Source: Corynebacterium aurimucosum
GTDB lineage: Bacteria > Actinomycetota > Actinomycetes > Mycobacteriales > Mycobacteriaceae
DNA: 64,000 nucleotides
Assembly (NCBI RefSeq): GCF_030408555.1
Contig: NZ_CP047048.1
Location: forward strand, 1,302,001 to 1,366,000
Direction: 5' to 3'
Part shown: positions 37,045 through 47,208 of the stretch, in pieces
Numbering within the stretch: position 1 is the first letter of the stretch
How the letters are laid out: every line of letters starts with the position of its first letter
Notes under the pieces: model-generated
What the model saw: the letters and a program-made list of their open reading frames with translations, nothing else
The model's database searches: none
What the model was told of the DNA's origin: nothing
Translations under genes and position numbers: made by a program

Positions 37045-37806
37045 CTAAAGCTGCTGTGCGGCGTCTTCACTTACGAAAAGTAGAGTCTCTTCGGTGCCCC
37101 GCGCACCTGCGGCAGGCCAATCCTCAGCCGCGGCCCCGGCTACGAGATGGGACGCAGCTTCGGCCTTCTCCTCACCGGAGACAAGGAACCAAATACGTTG
37201 AGAGCGATTGATAGCGGGGTAGGTCAGCGTGACACGCTCCGACGGGGGCTTAGGGGAATCATGGACAGCAAATGCATAGTCCGTATCCTCATAGACTGCC
37301 TCCGAGCGCGGGAAAAGAGAGTTGATGTGGCCCTCATGTCCCATGCCCAAGAGGTGAATGTCGAAGCCCTCCGGCGCAAAATCACGAATCTCGCCTTCAT
37401 AGGCTTGGGCGGCGTGCTCCATGGATACCGCACCCAAGTCATAGCCATGAATGTGCGGTTCTGGAATACCGACCTTGCTGAGAAGAGCCTCGCGAGCTTG
37501 TCCCTCGTTGGAATCCGAATCGCTGACCGGAACATTGCGCTCATCCCCGAAGAAGACATGGACCCGCGTCCAGTCCACGGCCAATGCGGGATAGTCGCCG
37601 CCTTGCTGCTCGGCAGCTTCGTGGAGGCGCGCCAATTCGCGGAGGACACCGATTCCAGCACCACCACCGGTGAGGACTACGCGTGCTACTCCGTCCTTGT
37701 GCAGGCCACCGCCCGGGGCTTGAATCGCTGCAATCGTTTCAATAAAGGCGAGTGCGGCGGAGGATATGAGCTCGTCGATGTCGCTAACGCGGCGAAGCGT
37801 GACCAT
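37045..37806 (-). CDS. pgl: 6-phosphogluconolactonase
   Basis: It hydrolyses 6-phosphogluconolactone in the oxidative pentose phosphate pathway. The 253-residue SugK/NagB-like protein has VLTGGGAGIGVLRELARL, WTRVHVFFGDERNVPVSDSD, LLGMGHEGHINSLFPRSEA and RVTLTYPAINRSQRIWFLVS. It is the last gene of the tkt-tal-zwf-opcA-pgl operon, 56 bp after opcA. It is also called devB. Confidence 0.96.
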   Translation of the reverse strand: MVTLRRVSDIDELISSAALAFIETIAAIQAPGGGLHKDGVARVVLTGGGAGIGVLRELARLHEAAEQQGGDYPALAVDWTRVHVFFGDERNVPVSDSDSNEGQAREALLSKVGIPEPHIHGYDLGAVSMEHAAQAYEGEIRDFAPEGFDIHLLGMGHEGHINSLFPRSEAVYEDTDYAFAVHDSPKPPSERVTLTYPAINRSQRIWFLVSGEEKAEAASHLVAGAAAEDWPAAGARGTEETLLFVSEDAAQQL

Positions 37807-37862
37807 GGTGAAGAAAGATCCTTCTGAATGATGGGACTGGGGAAACGATGGAATAGTTACGC

Positions 37863-38795
37863 CTACACACTGTAGTGCACGCGCGCTAAGGCGCGGAGAG
37901 CATGGGCGTATGTCCTATCCGAATCAAGGTGGCGCAGCTCTTCCGAGAGCACCTCCGCTTCGGAACGCACAGCGAGGCTCACGAGCGATTCCGGCGAACC
38001 GGGGACGCTGACCTTAACCGTCGTGGCGTCGACGGCCGTGACAGTGATATCCGCGGTGGGGCGCCGGAAAACTAAGGAGGTAATCGGGAAGGCGCCTGCC
38101 TCGCATTCCGAGATTCTACGGGTGACGGGGACGGAAAGGGCGTCGAGCAGCCAGCCGGCCGCAAAATCGACGGCGGCATGGTGCTCGGCTCCGGAAATCT
38201 CCACCGAATTGACAGGCTCGTGTGGATGGCGGTCAAGAGCAGAGGCGATGATGCCACGCCACAGGGTAATGGCGCCCCAGGACATGTCGGAATCACCCGG
38301 CTTATAGCCGGAGGACAGCACGTGAAGGTCGTATTGATCAACACCGCTGCCGAAAGCCACGTTAGTGATGCGGCGTTGGGCTAGAGCACCGATGGGCACG
38401 GCTGCGGGCGCAGGCGGGCAGGCAGTAGGCCACCAAGCAACAATCGGTGTATCCGGAAGAAGAAGGGGAGTAACCACTGCTTCTGCTTGGTCGGCGAGGG
38501 CGCCATGGAGGTGCATAACGACGATTTCCGAGGCACCAGCCTCGCCGCCGACGCGCAGCTCAGCATCGAGGCGGGTTTCCTCTTCGAGGGAGCCCGAGGC
38601 GATCACGATGACGCGGGAGGGGTGCTCGTGGGAGGCATCGCGTACTGAAGTGAGCAGGTTGTCAAGGTCATCGCCTTCTTCGGTCATAACGATGAGCGTA
38701 AGAACGCGGCCGGTCGTGAGCGTGTAATGCTCCTGCATCTCCACGAGCTTTTTAGAGATTTTGCGCGTGGTCGTATCTGGCAAGGGGATAATCAT
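37863..38795 (-). CDS. opcA: Glucose-6-phosphate dehydrogenase assembly protein OpcA
   Basis: OpcA is needed for active glucose-6-phosphate dehydrogenase in cyanobacteria and actinobacteria. The frame is open further upstream into zwf, but the ATG at 38795 is right: the protein then starts MIIPLPDTTTRKISKKLVEM as in relatives, and AGGAGG lies 7-8 bases before it. The product has 310 residues, with VIVIASGSLEEETRLDAELR and LPDTPIVAWWPTACPPAPAA. It follows zwf by 22 bp. Confidence 0.94.
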   Translation of the reverse strand: MIIPLPDTTTRKISKKLVEMQEHYTLTTGRVLTLIVMTEEGDDLDNLLTSVRDASHEHPSRVIVIASGSLEEETRLDAELRVGGEAGASEIVVMHLHGALADQAEAVVTPLLLPDTPIVAWWPTACPPAPAAVPIGALAQRRITNVAFGSGVDQYDLHVLSSGYKPGDSDMSWGAITLWRGIIASALDRHPHEPVNSVEISGAEHHAAVDFAAGWLLDALSVPVTRRISECEAGAFPITSLVFRRPTADITVTAVDATTVKVSVPGSPESLVSLAVRSEAEVLSEELRHLDSDRTYAHALRALARVHYSV

Positions 38796-38817
38796 AAAGC
38801 CATTCCTCCTAGGGGCC

Positions 38818-40350
38818 CTACGGACGGCGCCAGGAATGACCCCGGCGGCGCAGCATTCTATCGGCAGACTCCGGCCCCCATGTGCCAGCGCGGTACTGCT
38901 CTGGCTGACCGATGTTGGACCAGTATTCAATGATGGGGTCGAGGATGGACCAGGACAGCTCCACTTCCTCGTTGGTGGGGAAGAGGGAGGACTCGTCTAA
39001 GAGGGCGTCGAGAATCAGGCGCTCGTAGGCTTCCGGTGATTCCTCGGTGAAGGCCTCGGCGTAGGCGAAGTCCATGTTGACGTCGCGCACCTCCATGGTG
39101 GAGCCGGGAACTTTGGATCCGAAGCGCATGGTGACGCCTTCATCTGGCTGGACGCGGATCACCACGGCATTCTGGCCCAGTGAATCAGCTTGACCTTGGT
39201 CAAAAGGCTGGTGTGGGGCGGTCTTAAAGACGAGTGCAATCTCCGTCACGCGGCGGCCGAGGCGCTTGCCGGTGCGCAGGTAGAAAGGAACGCCCGCCCA
39301 GCGACGGGAATTGACCTCAAGGGTGCAGGCTGCATAGGTTTCCGTCGTGGATTCGGGATCGAAGCCTTCTTCTTCCCGGAGGCCATTAACATACTCTGAG
39401 CCCTGCCAGCCAGCGGAGTACTGGCCGCGGGCTGTGGTCTTGTTAAGCGGGTGCACCGCGTTGGTGGCACGCAGCACCTTGATCTTTTCGGCTTGGAGCG
39501 CCTCAGGGGCAAAGGAGGAAGGCTCCTCCATGGCGACGAGGGCTAGCAGCTGCAGGAGATGGTTTTGGATGACATCGCGGGCAGCGCCGATGCCGTCATA
39601 GTAGCCAGCACGGCCTCCGAGCCCGATGTCTTCGGCCATGGTGATTTGCACATGGTCGATATAGTGCGCATTCCACATGGGTTCGAAGATCTGGTTGGCA
39701 AAGCGCAAAGCCATGATGTTCTGCACCGTTTCTTTACCCAGGTAGTGGTCGATGCGGAAGACCGAGGACTCTGGGAAAACGGCGTTGACAATCTCGTTGA
39801 GCTGGCGTGCGGAATTCTGATCGTGGCCGAAAGGTTTCTCAATGATGACGCGGCGCCAGGAATTATCCGTGCTATCTGCCATGCCGACGCGCTCCAACTG
39901 ATGGCAAATATCGGAGAAGAACTCCGGGGGCACGGAAAGGTAGTAGGCCCAGTTACCGCCCGTGCCGCGGGAAGCGTTGAGCTCAGCGAGTCGGGCAGAC
40001 AGCTTGTCAAAGCCTTCGTCATCGAAGCTGCCTTGTACAAACTCGATTCCCTTGGCGAGGTGCTCCCACACATGCTCACTGAAAGTGGTTCGTGCTCCTG
40101 CCTCGGCGGCTTCGCGTACGTAGTCGCAGAAGGCCTGTTTATCCCAGTCGCGGCGGCCGTAGCCGACCAAAGTGAAGCCTGCCGGAAGCAATCCGCGATT
40201 GGCCAGGTCATAGATTGCAGGCAGGAGCTTCTTGCGCGCCAAGTCACCCGTGACGCCAAAAATCACCATGCCAGAGGGGCCGGCGATGCGTGGCAGGCGC
40301 TTGTCCTTCGCGTTGCGCAACGGGTTGACCCACGCGCTGGTAGTGCTCAC
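38818..40350 (-). CDS. zwf: Glucose-6-phosphate 1-dehydrogenase
   Basis: It oxidises glucose 6-phosphate and makes NADPH, the entry to the oxidative pentose phosphate pathway. The 510-residue protein has the nucleotide-binding motif VIFGVTGDLARKKLLPAIYD (about 29-48), VIIEKPFGHDQNSARQLNEI, and the catalytic RIDHYLGKETVQN. It lies 129 bp after tal, with no clear terminator between. AGGACA precedes the start. Confidence 0.98.
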   Translation of the reverse strand: MSTTSAWVNPLRNAKDKRLPRIAGPSGMVIFGVTGDLARKKLLPAIYDLANRGLLPAGFTLVGYGRRDWDKQAFCDYVREAAEAGARTTFSEHVWEHLAKGIEFVQGSFDDEGFDKLSARLAELNASRGTGGNWAYYLSVPPEFFSDICHQLERVGMADSTDNSWRRVIIEKPFGHDQNSARQLNEIVNAVFPESSVFRIDHYLGKETVQNIMALRFANQIFEPMWNAHYIDHVQITMAEDIGLGGRAGYYDGIGAARDVIQNHLLQLLALVAMEEPSSFAPEALQAEKIKVLRATNAVHPLNKTTARGQYSAGWQGSEYVNGLREEEGFDPESTTETYAACTLEVNSRRWAGVPFYLRTGKRLGRRVTEIALVFKTAPHQPFDQGQADSLGQNAVVIRVQPDEGVTMRFGSKVPGSTMEVRDVNMDFAYAEAFTEESPEAYERLILDALLDESSLFPTNEEVELSWSILDPIIEYWSNIGQPEQYRAGTWGPESADRMLRRRGHSWRRP

Positions 40351-40479
40351 TAAGTGTCCTTTCGGTCTGTGTGAGTTAAGTCCAACTGCTCAGCATAGCG
40401 ACCCGCGCCGCGTAGGCCATAGTTGCGTGGCCATAGACGGTGCGTGAGTCGCTGTTGAGCAATCACTGTTCGCCGTTGT

Positions 40480-41568
40480 CTAAGCGAGGCGGTCCGTCAT
40501 TGAAGCAAGCAAAGCTTCCCATGCATCGACGAACTTGTCGACGCCCTCCTTCTCCAGCACTGCGAAGACATCCGCGAAGTCAATGCCAACTGCCTCCAGC
40601 TGTGACCACACCCGCTCTGCCTGCTCCGCAGAGCCACTGAGAGTATCGCCGTGCAGGTTGCCCTGCTCGAGTACGGCATCGATGGTCTTCTCCGGCATCG
40701 TGTTAACGGTATCCGGTCCAGCTAGCTCAGAAACATAGAGCGTGGCAGGGTAGTCGGGGTTCTTAACTCCCGTCGACGCCCACAAGGGGCGTTGCGGGTT
40801 AGCGCCAGTTGGAAGGTCTTCGCCGCCCGCCGTGAACTCTTTGCGGAACAGGGCGTAGGCCCGCTGAGCGTTAGCCACGCCAGCTTTTCCGCGCAAGGCA
40901 AGAGCCTCGTCAGCGCCGTTCAATTCCAAGCGCTTGTCTACTTCGGTATCCAGACGGGAGACAAAGAAGGATGCTACGGAGTGAATCCTAGAAACGTCCT
41001 TGCCCGCCGCAGCCGCGCGCTTGATTCCTTCCTTATAAGCTGCAATGACTTGGGCGTAGCGTTCGACGGAGAAGATAAGGGTGACATTGACGGAGATGCC
41101 CTCGGCGAGGGCGTCGGAGATAGCAGGAAGGGAGCCATCGGTAGCTGGGATCTTGATCATGAGGTTGGGGCGCTCAACCTTCGCCCACAGCTCACGTGCC
41201 TGCTCCAGGGTTGCTTCCGCATCTGCGGAGATGCGGGGATCTACCTCGATGGAGACGCGGCCATCCCGGCCACCCGACTTCTCGTAGATCTCGGTAAAGA
41301 CGTCGCACGCGTTACGGACATCGTCGATAGCCAGTGCGTACACAGCTTCGTCCGCGTTAGCGGACTTTTCCTTCAGTGCTGCGATATCGGAATCATAGGA
41401 GGTGCCGGATGACATTGCGGCAGCAAAGATCGCGGGGTTCGTGGTGACACCCACGATGGACTTAGTGTCCAAGAGCTCACGGAGGTTGCCGGAGTCTAGG
41501 CGTTCGCGGGAAAGATCATCGAGCCAGGTTGACGTCCCGAGGTGAGCCAGATCATCAATATGCGTCAT
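40480..41568 (-). CDS. tal: Transaldolase
   Basis: It transfers dihydroxyacetone units between sugar phosphates in the non-oxidative pentose pathway. The 362-residue length and the motif [20 protein letters not shown] fit the long (tal type 2) group found in actinobacteria. The Schiff-base lysine is in [17 protein letters not shown], and [11 protein letters not shown] is present. It lies 44 bp after tkt. Confidence 0.97.
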   Translation of the reverse strand: MTHIDDLAHLGTSTWLDDLSRERLDSGNLRELLDTKSIVGVTTNPAIFAAAMSSGTSYDSDIAALKEKSANADEAVYALAIDDVRNACDVFTEIYEKSGGRDGRVSIEVDPRISADAEATLEQARELWAKVERPNLMIKIPATDGSLPAISDALAEGISVNVTLIFSVERYAQVIAAYKEGIKRAAAAGKDVSRIHSVASFFVSRLDTEVDKRLELNGADEALALRGKAGVANAQRAYALFRKEFTAGGEDLPTGANPQRPLWASTGVKNPDYPATLYVSELAGPDTVNTMPEKTIDAVLEQGNLHGDTLSGSAEQAERVWSQLEAVGIDFADVFAVLEKEGVDKFVDAWEALLASMTDRLA

Positions 41569-41612
41569 GGTGTGGTGTAGGTCCTTTCGTGAGGGGAACT
41601 CGGAACGGGAGA

Positions 41613-43724
41613 CTAGTCTGCCTGCGCCGCGCTCAGTGCTTCGCGCGCGGCATCAGCAACGGCCTCGGCGGTGAAACCGAAGTTCTCAAAGAGCTCTGCG
41701 GCAGGTGCAGAGGCACCAAAGTGCTCCAGAGACACGGTGCGGCCGAAGGAACCGGTGTACTTGTGCCACGGCATAGAGATACCAGCTTCGACGGAGACGC
41801 GCGCGCGGACCGAGGAGGGAAGGACGGATTCGCGGTAGGAAGCATCCTGCTCATCGAACCACTCCAGGCACGGTGCGGAAACGACCCGGGTGGCAGTACC
41901 TTCAGCCTCGAGCTGCTTGGCGGCTTCCACAGCGAGCTGCACCTCGGAGCCGGTGGCAAGGAGGATGACATCTGGAGTTTCCTTCGATGCCTCAACAAGG
42001 ATGTAGGCGCCGCGGCGGACGCCTTCGGTCGCCTTTTCCTTGGTGCCCTCAAGCACTGGAAGATTCTGACGGGACAGCGCTAGGCCCTTCGGCGCGGCCT
42101 TGTACTCGAGTGCTGCCGCCCACGCCTGGGCCGTCTCGTTAGCATCGGCCGGGCGGATGACGGAAAGGTTGGGGATGGCGCGCAGGGCAGCGAGCGTTTC
42201 CACCGGCTGGTGGGTGGGGCCGTCTTCGCCCAAGCCAATGGAATCGTGAGTCCACACGTAGTAGGTATCGGTGGACATGAGCGCACCGAGGCGCACGGCG
42301 GGGTACTGGTACTCAGAGAAGATAAGGAAGGTACCGCCATAGACGCGGGTATTGCCGTGCAACGCAATGCCGTTCATGATGGCGGACATGGCGTGTTCAC
42401 GAATACCGAAGTGCAGGTTGCGGCCATAAGGTGTGGCAGTCCAGGCATCCGTAGTGATGGACTCGGGGCCAAAGGACTCCGCGCCCTTGATCACCGTGTT
42501 ATTGGAGCCTGCCAGGTCGGCGGAACCGCCCCACATCTCCGGCAGGGAGGCCGCAAGTGTTTGAATAGCGGCTTCAGAAGCCTTTCTGGTAGCCAGAGAC
42601 TCGCCCGCTTCCCACGTGGGAAGCTCGGCGGCGAAGTCAGCAGGAAGTTCGCGTGCCTGGAGGCGGTCGAAGAGCTTCTTCTCTTCCGGGTTGGCTGCGG
42701 CCCACGCGTCGAATTTCTCCTGCCACTCAGCATGTTTCTGTGCACCGCGGGCAGCCAGCTCGCGGGTATGAGCGAGAACTTTCTCGTCGATGTGGAAGGA
42801 CTGCGCAGGATCGAAGCCGAGGACTTCCTTGGTCGCGGCCACCTCGTCTTCACCGAGGGCGGCGCCGTGGACGCCACCGGTGTTCATCTTGTTCGGTGCT
42901 GGGTAACCGATGACCGTCTTTACACGGATGAAGGAAGGGCGGGAGGTTTCGGCGCGGGCAGCAGCAGCGGCCGCTTCGATGGCTTCGACGTCCTCACCGG
43001 ACTCCACGGTCTGCACGTGCCAGCCATAAGCCTCGTAGCGCTTGGCGACGTCCTCGTTGAAGGCAATGTTGGTGTCATCCTCGATGGAGATGCGGTTGTC
43101 ATCCCAGAAGACGATAAGGTTGCCCAGCTTCTGAGTACCTGCCAAGGAGGAGGCCTCAGCAGTCACGCCCTCCTGCAGGTCACCGTCAGAGGCGATGACA
43201 TAGACATAGTGATCGAAAGGAGATTCGCCAGCCGGGGCGGAAGCGTCGAACAATCCACGCTCCTTGCGCGCGGCCATGGCCATACCAACCGCGGAAGCCA
43301 GGCCCTGGCCCAGCGGGCCGGTGGTGATTTCTACGCCGTCGGTGTGGTGAACCTCCGGGTGGCCGGGAGTCTTAGACCCCCACGTGCGCAAAGACTTGAG
43401 ATCCTCCATCTCGAGGCCGAAGCCGCCGAGGAAGAGCTGGATATACTGCGTCAGAGAAGAGTGCCCCACGGAGAGGACAAAGCGGTCGCGCCCCGCCCAG
43501 TGAACATCTGCTGGGTCATGGTTGAGCACGCGCTGGTAGAGCGTGTAGGCCAGAGGCGCCAAGGACATGGCGGTACCGGGGTGGCCGGAGCCGCAGTTCT
43601 GAACGGCATCGGCAGCGAGCACGCGGACGGTATCCACGGCGCGGGTGTCGAGGTCACTCCAGTCCGAAGGATAACGGCGTTGAACCATAGCCTGCAGTTC
43701 CGGGGACAACTTTTCGTGCGACAC
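41613..43724 (-). CDS. tkt: Transketolase
   Basis: Thiamine diphosphate-dependent transfer of two-carbon units. The 703-residue protein has [20 protein letters not shown], the thiamine diphosphate motif [20 protein letters not shown] ending in [31 protein letters not shown], and [20 protein letters not shown]. The start is GTG. It is the first gene of the pentose phosphate operon and is divergent from ctaB. Confidence 0.98.
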   Translation of the reverse strand: MSHEKLSPELQAMVQRRYPSDWSDLDTRAVDTVRVLAADAVQNCGSGHPGTAMSLAPLAYTLYQRVLNHDPADVHWAGRDRFVLSVGHSSLTQYIQLFLGGFGLEMEDLKSLRTWGSKTPGHPEVHHTDGVEITTGPLGQGLASAVGMAMAARKERGLFDASAPAGESPFDHYVYVIASDGDLQEGVTAEASSLAGTQKLGNLIVFWDDNRISIEDDTNIAFNEDVAKRYEAYGWHVQTVESGEDVEAIEAAAAAARAETSRPSFIRVKTVIGYPAPNKMNTGGVHGAALGEDEVAATKEVLGFDPAQSFHIDEKVLAHTRELAARGAQKHAEWQEKFDAWAAANPEEKKLFDRLQARELPADFAAELPTWEAGESLATRKASEAAIQTLAASLPEMWGGSADLAGSNNTVIKGAESFGPESITTDAWTATPYGRNLHFGIREHAMSAIMNGIALHGNTRVYGGTFLIFSEYQYPAVRLGALMSTDTYYVWTHDSIGLGEDGPTHQPVETLAALRAIPNLSVIRPADANETAQAWAAALEYKAAPKGLALSRQNLPVLEGTKEKATEGVRRGAYILVEASKETPDVILLATGSEVQLAVEAAKQLEAEGTATRVVSAPCLEWFDEQDASYRESVLPSSVRARVSVEAGISMPWHKYTGSFGRTVSLEHFGASAPAAELFENFGFTAEAVADAAREALSAAQAD

Positions 43725-44013
43725 GGCGAAAACCTCACTTCGCTTCTGGAAACAGATATACCGTTAATCAGTGTAAAGGTTTTTCGATCTTCGGCGGGGG
43801 ATTATATAAACCAGGTTTCGGGCGGTAGTCTGGCATGGTTGACGCCGTTGCTCCCCGCTTTCGGATCTGGCTGGCGAGTGCTTCGAAGAGGAAACCTCGA
43901 CCGTGCCACACAGCTCTCGGGATATCTCGGGAACTTTTTAGCGCGAGCAGACGACCACTACTTCAGACCTATAAGCCATACACCCACGTGCCGGATATAC
44001 GGAGGACTATTCC
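43725..44013. other. Divergent tkt-ctaB control region
   Basis: This 289-bp region has no gene. Reading toward tkt (minus), TATAAT lies at about 43802-43807 and TACACT at about 43769-43774, both plausible -10 boxes. Reading toward ctaB (plus), TAGTCT lies at about 43827-43832. A short open frame starting ATG at 43835 has no family likeness and is not called. GGAGG at 44001-44005 is the ctaB ribosome-binding site. Confidence 0.45.
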
Positions 44014-44958
44014 TTGGAGACCATCAAGGCCTATTTTGCGCTAACGAAACCGAGGATCATTGAACTCCTCCTCGTGGCAGCAATCCCGGCTATGCTCCAG
44101 GCCCAGCGTGGATTCGAGGCGGTGTCCTCAAACTTCTGGCTCATCGTATCCACCATCTTTGGCGGATGGATGGGTGCCGCTGCGGCCCACACGTTCAACA
44201 ACGTCGTGGACTATGAGATTGACCAGAAGATGCAGCGCACTCGTGCTCGGCCGCTGGTGCGCAAGACTATTTCGCGTCGCAATGCCGCCATTTTTGCTTG
44301 GGTCATGCTCGCACTATCCGTCTTCTGGCTGGGCGTGCTGGCGCATTCCTGGCTGGCGGCGTTCTTCGTGCTGCTGACTAACTTCTTCTATGTCATCGTC
44401 TACACGAAGTTCCTTAAGATGCGAAACTCCCAGAACATTGTCTGGGGTGGCCTAGCAGGCTGTATGCCCGCCATGGTGGGCTGGGCGGTGATCCGGGATA
44501 ACGCACCGGCGGGGGAGCCTGACCGTTGGTGGCAAGCCGTAGTCTTGTTCCTCATCATCTTCTTCTGGACCCCGCCTCATACGTGGGCGCTGGCGATGAA
44601 ATACAAGGAGGACTACCGCAAGGCCGGGGTGCCGATGCTGCCCGTCGTTGCCGGGGAGGTGGAAGTTACCCGCCAGATTGTGTGGTACACCATCGGCACG
44701 GTTATCGTGACCTTCCTTATTATCCCGGCAGCCTCCTGGATCTACTTGGTGGCCGCGGTGGCCTCCGGTGCGGTCTTCTTATGGATGGCAATCCGCCTCC
44801 ACCAAGGCGTGAAGAAGGGCGCAAAGGTCAAGCCCATGCGCCTATTCATCTACTCCAATAACTATCTCTCAGTCCTCTTCATTGGGCTGTCTATCGACGC
44901 CGTCGTGGGCTGGGAACCCATCGGTCGCATGCTGGGCTGGTCGGCCGCCCTCTTCTAA
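44014..44958 (+). CDS. ctaB: Protoheme IX farnesyltransferase (heme O synthase)
   Basis: It attaches a farnesyl group to heme b to form heme O for cytochrome oxidase. The 314-residue UbiA-type membrane protein has about eight to nine helices. It shows the prenyl-diphosphate motif [20 protein letters not shown], the second aspartate region [20 protein letters not shown], and [15 protein letters not shown]. The start is TTG, decided by GGAGG 8 bases upstream and by the N-terminus [20 protein letters not shown]. Confidence 0.96.
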   Translation: METIKAYFALTKPRIIELLLVAAIPAMLQAQRGFEAVSSNFWLIVSTIFGGWMGAAAAHTFNNVVDYEIDQKMQRTRARPLVRKTISRRNAAIFAWVMLALSVFWLGVLAHSWLAAFFVLLTNFFYVIVYTKFLKMRNSQNIVWGGLAGCMPAMVGWAVIRDNAPAGEPDRWWQAVVLFLIIFFWTPPHTWALAMKYKEDYRKAGVPMLPVVAGEVEVTRQIVWYTIGTVIVTFLIIPAASWIYLVAAVASGAVFLWMAIRLHQGVKKGAKVKPMRLFIYSNNYLSVLFIGLSIDAVVGWEPIGRMLGWSAALF

Positions 44959-45003
44959 CGAGGCGGCCTGCCAACCAGATCAGCGAACCTCCAATTATCT
45001 CGA

Positions 45004-45040
45004 ACTAGTCCAGGGAGCTACTCCTTGGACTAGTCTTCTC
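45004..45040 (+). terminator. Terminator after ctaB, overlapping the end of qor
   Basis: ACTAGTCCAGGGAG (45004-45017) pairs with CTCCTTGGACTAGT (45021-45034), with one mismatch and a CTA loop, followed by CTTCTCTT. The qor stop codon lies inside the stem. Confidence 0.7.
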
Positions 45041-45998
45041 TTACGCGCAGAACGATGGAGCCGGTGGTTTTGCGCTCTTGGAGGTCGCGGTGGGCCTGAG
45101 CGGCTTCGGCGAGCGGATATTCCGCCGAGATGCGGAAGTCGAGGTCGCCATCGATGACCGCCTGCACCACTGCCTGGGCGCGCATCTGGAACTCGCCTTC
45201 CTGGGAGGTCCAAGCACCGAGCGAGGGGCGGGTGAGGAAGATGGAGCCGTGCTTGTTCAGCAGCTGCGGGTCCATCGGCGGGACGGGGCCCGACGCGGCG
45301 CCGAAGAGCGCTACCGTGCCGCGCGGCCGCACAACCTCAAGGGATTCACCGAAGGTGGCTTTGCCGACGCCATCGTAGACCACGTCGACGCCGCGCCCGC
45401 CATTGTGACGACGTACCTGCTCTGCCAAGCCACTGCTGTAGCGGAACACGTGGTCTGCACCCGCGCCGTAGGCCAGCTCTTCCTTCTCATCGGTGGAAAC
45501 CACGGAATAGACGGTGGCGCCCAGGGCCTTGGCCATCTGGGTGAGGATTAAGCCCACGCCGCCCGCACCGGCGGTAATGAGGCAGGACGCACCTTCCCCC
45601 AGCTGATAGACACCGTGGGTGAGGTAGTGCGCCGTCATGCCCTGGAGGAGCATGGAACCTGCGACGGCGGAAGGAATCTCGTCGGGGACGGCCACCACGC
45701 GGTCGCGCGGCACGCAGACTTGCTCCGCATAGGAGCCGAAAGCGTGATCCCAGGCCACCATCGTGCCCGGGGCGATTTCCCCCTGGGGGTCGTGCACAAC
45801 GCGTCCGGTTCCCTCGAGCCCGATGATGAACGGCACGGAGGCGTTGTAGATGCCTTCGCGGTAGTAGGTGTCGATGTAGTTGACACCGGCCACGGAGACG
45901 TCGACAAGCAGCTGCTCCTTCGTCGGCGTGGGGGATTCTACCTCGGCGTAGGTGAGGACCTCGGGCCCTCCGGTCGTGGTCACCTGAATAGCATGCAT
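45030..45998 (-). CDS. qor: Zinc-independent quinone oxidoreductase (MDR family)
   Basis: This 322-residue medium-chain dehydrogenase/reductase probably reduces quinones with NADPH. It has VSVAGVNYIDTYYREGIY near the N-terminus and the Rossmann motif TAGAGGVGLILTQMAKALGA, followed by GADHVFRYSS. The zinc-binding cysteines of alcohol dehydrogenases are absent, as expected for the QOR group. It is convergent with ctaB and lies downstream of ctaA, with a terminator between. The true substrate is uncertain. Confidence 0.92.
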   Translation of the reverse strand: MHAIQVTTTGGPEVLTYAEVESPTPTKEQLLVDVSVAGVNYIDTYYREGIYNASVPFIIGLEGTGRVVHDPQGEIAPGTMVAWDHAFGSYAEQVCVPRDRVVAVPDEIPSAVAGSMLLQGMTAHYLTHGVYQLGEGASCLITAGAGGVGLILTQMAKALGATVYSVVSTDEKEELAYGAGADHVFRYSSGLAEQVRRHNGGRGVDVVYDGVGKATFGESLEVVRPRGTVALFGAASGPVPPMDPQLLNKHGSIFLTRPSLGAWTSQEGEFQMRAQAVVQAVIDGDLDFRISAEYPLAEAAQAHRDLQERKTTGSIVLRVRED

Positions 45999-46035
45999 GG
46001 TGTCTAGGCTAAACGAAGCCGAGGGCTCCGCGCAG

Positions 46036-46081
46036 CAAAAAGCGCCGCCATCCTCACTTCCTGATGAGAACGGCGGCGCTT
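46036..46081 (-). terminator. Terminator after ctaA
   Basis: Read on the minus strand, AAGCGCCGCC pairs with GGCGGCGCT, and an inner CTCA/TGAG extends the stem. TTTTT follows. It ends ctaA transcription before qor. Confidence 0.88.
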
Positions 46082-46115
46082 CGAGTACCTGTTTTACCGG
46101 CTCCGTTGGCTCTGC

Positions 46116-47126
46116 TTAGCTGTGGGCGGCGGGGACGTTCTCGCCACCGCGCTGGGAGGTGCTGGCAGTTGTGCCATCCTCGTTGCCGACGCGGCGCAAG
46201 CCATGCGCCCACAGCAAGGCGGTGAAGGCCGTGACCACTGAGGACATGCCCACGTGGAAGGGAACGGTCCAGCGGGGGATGTGGAGGTAGAACTGGGTGA
46301 CACCGATAGCCCACTGTATGACGATGCAGGCAATGAGCACCCAGCCGGCCTTCTTCGCCACCTTGGGAGCGCCGGTGCGGTGCAAGAGGAAGACCACGAT
46401 GAGCGTCAGCGCTAAGTAGACGTACATGCAGACCGCGTGAATGATGGCCATGCCATAGGTGTCCACGCCGAGGCGGCCCTCCATGCCCACACCGGCATCA
46501 CCGGAGTGGGTACCCGAGCCAGTGACAAAGGTGCCCGTCAGCAGAACGATGGACAGGGCCACAGTGGCCACCACCGCGAGGGTGCGCACCGCGGCGGGGA
46601 AGAGGCGAGTGGGAGTGCCGTCATCGGGTTCATTAATGCGGGAGAACAGCATGGCCGCGATCCACACCAAGACCATCGACGGGAGGAAATGCACAGCCAC
46701 ACTCCACCAAGAAAGCTTCAGCACGACTGACAGAGCGCCAATGAGTGCCTGCACCACGATGCCGGCGAGCCCCGCCCAGGCATAGACCTTGAGCTCCTTG
46801 CGGCGCTGCGCCTTGTGAACGACCACGATGCTGGCGATGGCAGCCGCCGCGACAACGAAGGTCAGCAGGCGGTTTCCAAACTCAATGGCTTGGTGGAGCA
46901 TGGGGGCCGCACCCTCAATGGGCACCAAGGAACCGGGGTGGCAGTTGGGCCAGGTAACGCAACCAAGGCCGGAGCCGGTGACGCGCACAATGGAGCCCGA
47001 TACCGTAATGCCGCCCTGACAGAACAGAAGGATGAGGGCGATAGTGCGCTGCATCTTCAGCGACGGGCCAGAGGCCACGCCGGCAGGCGCGAGGGGACGT
47101 TGAGAAGAAACATTTGCGGTACTCAC
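46116..47126 (-). CDS. ctaA: Heme A synthase
   Basis: It oxidises the heme O methyl group to give heme A for the aa3 oxidase. The 336-residue protein has eight predicted membrane helices. The first extracellular loop holds the cysteine pair in GLGCVTWPNCHPG. The heme-ligand histidines are in MLHQAIEFGNR, VHFLPSM, IIHAVCMY and PFHVGMSS. The first 25 residues are polar. It is close to ctaB, the enzyme of the previous step. Confidence 0.95.
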   Translation of the reverse strand: MSTANVSSQRPLAPAGVASGPSLKMQRTIALILLFCQGGITVSGSIVRVTGSGLGCVTWPNCHPGSLVPIEGAAPMLHQAIEFGNRLLTFVVAAAAIASIVVVHKAQRRKELKVYAWAGLAGIVVQALIGALSVVLKLSWWSVAVHFLPSMVLVWIAAMLFSRINEPDDGTPTRLFPAAVRTLAVVATVALSIVLLTGTFVTGSGTHSGDAGVGMEGRLGVDTYGMAIIHAVCMYVYLALTLIVVFLLHRTGAPKVAKKAGWVLIACIVIQWAIGVTQFYLHIPRWTVPFHVGMSSVVTAFTALLWAHGLRRVGNEDGTTASTSQRGGENVPAAHS

Positions 47127-47208
47127 GGCTATTCAGCCTACCGCTCGGCCCTGCCCCGGAACCAATATCGACGGGTGGGTCACACCACGCAAGGGAGAAG
47201 AATCACTT

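Noticed and set aside
43835..44044. A 69-residue open frame starting shortly after a TAGTCT box before ctaB
   Set aside because: It is Arg/Pro-rich without likeness to any protein, overlaps the ctaB start in another frame, and its ATG is too close (2-3 bases) to the -10-like box.
42210..44063. A 617-residue open frame antisense to tkt
   Set aside because: tkt is clearly coding on the minus strand with all motifs, and the antisense frame runs into the intergenic region without a plausible start.
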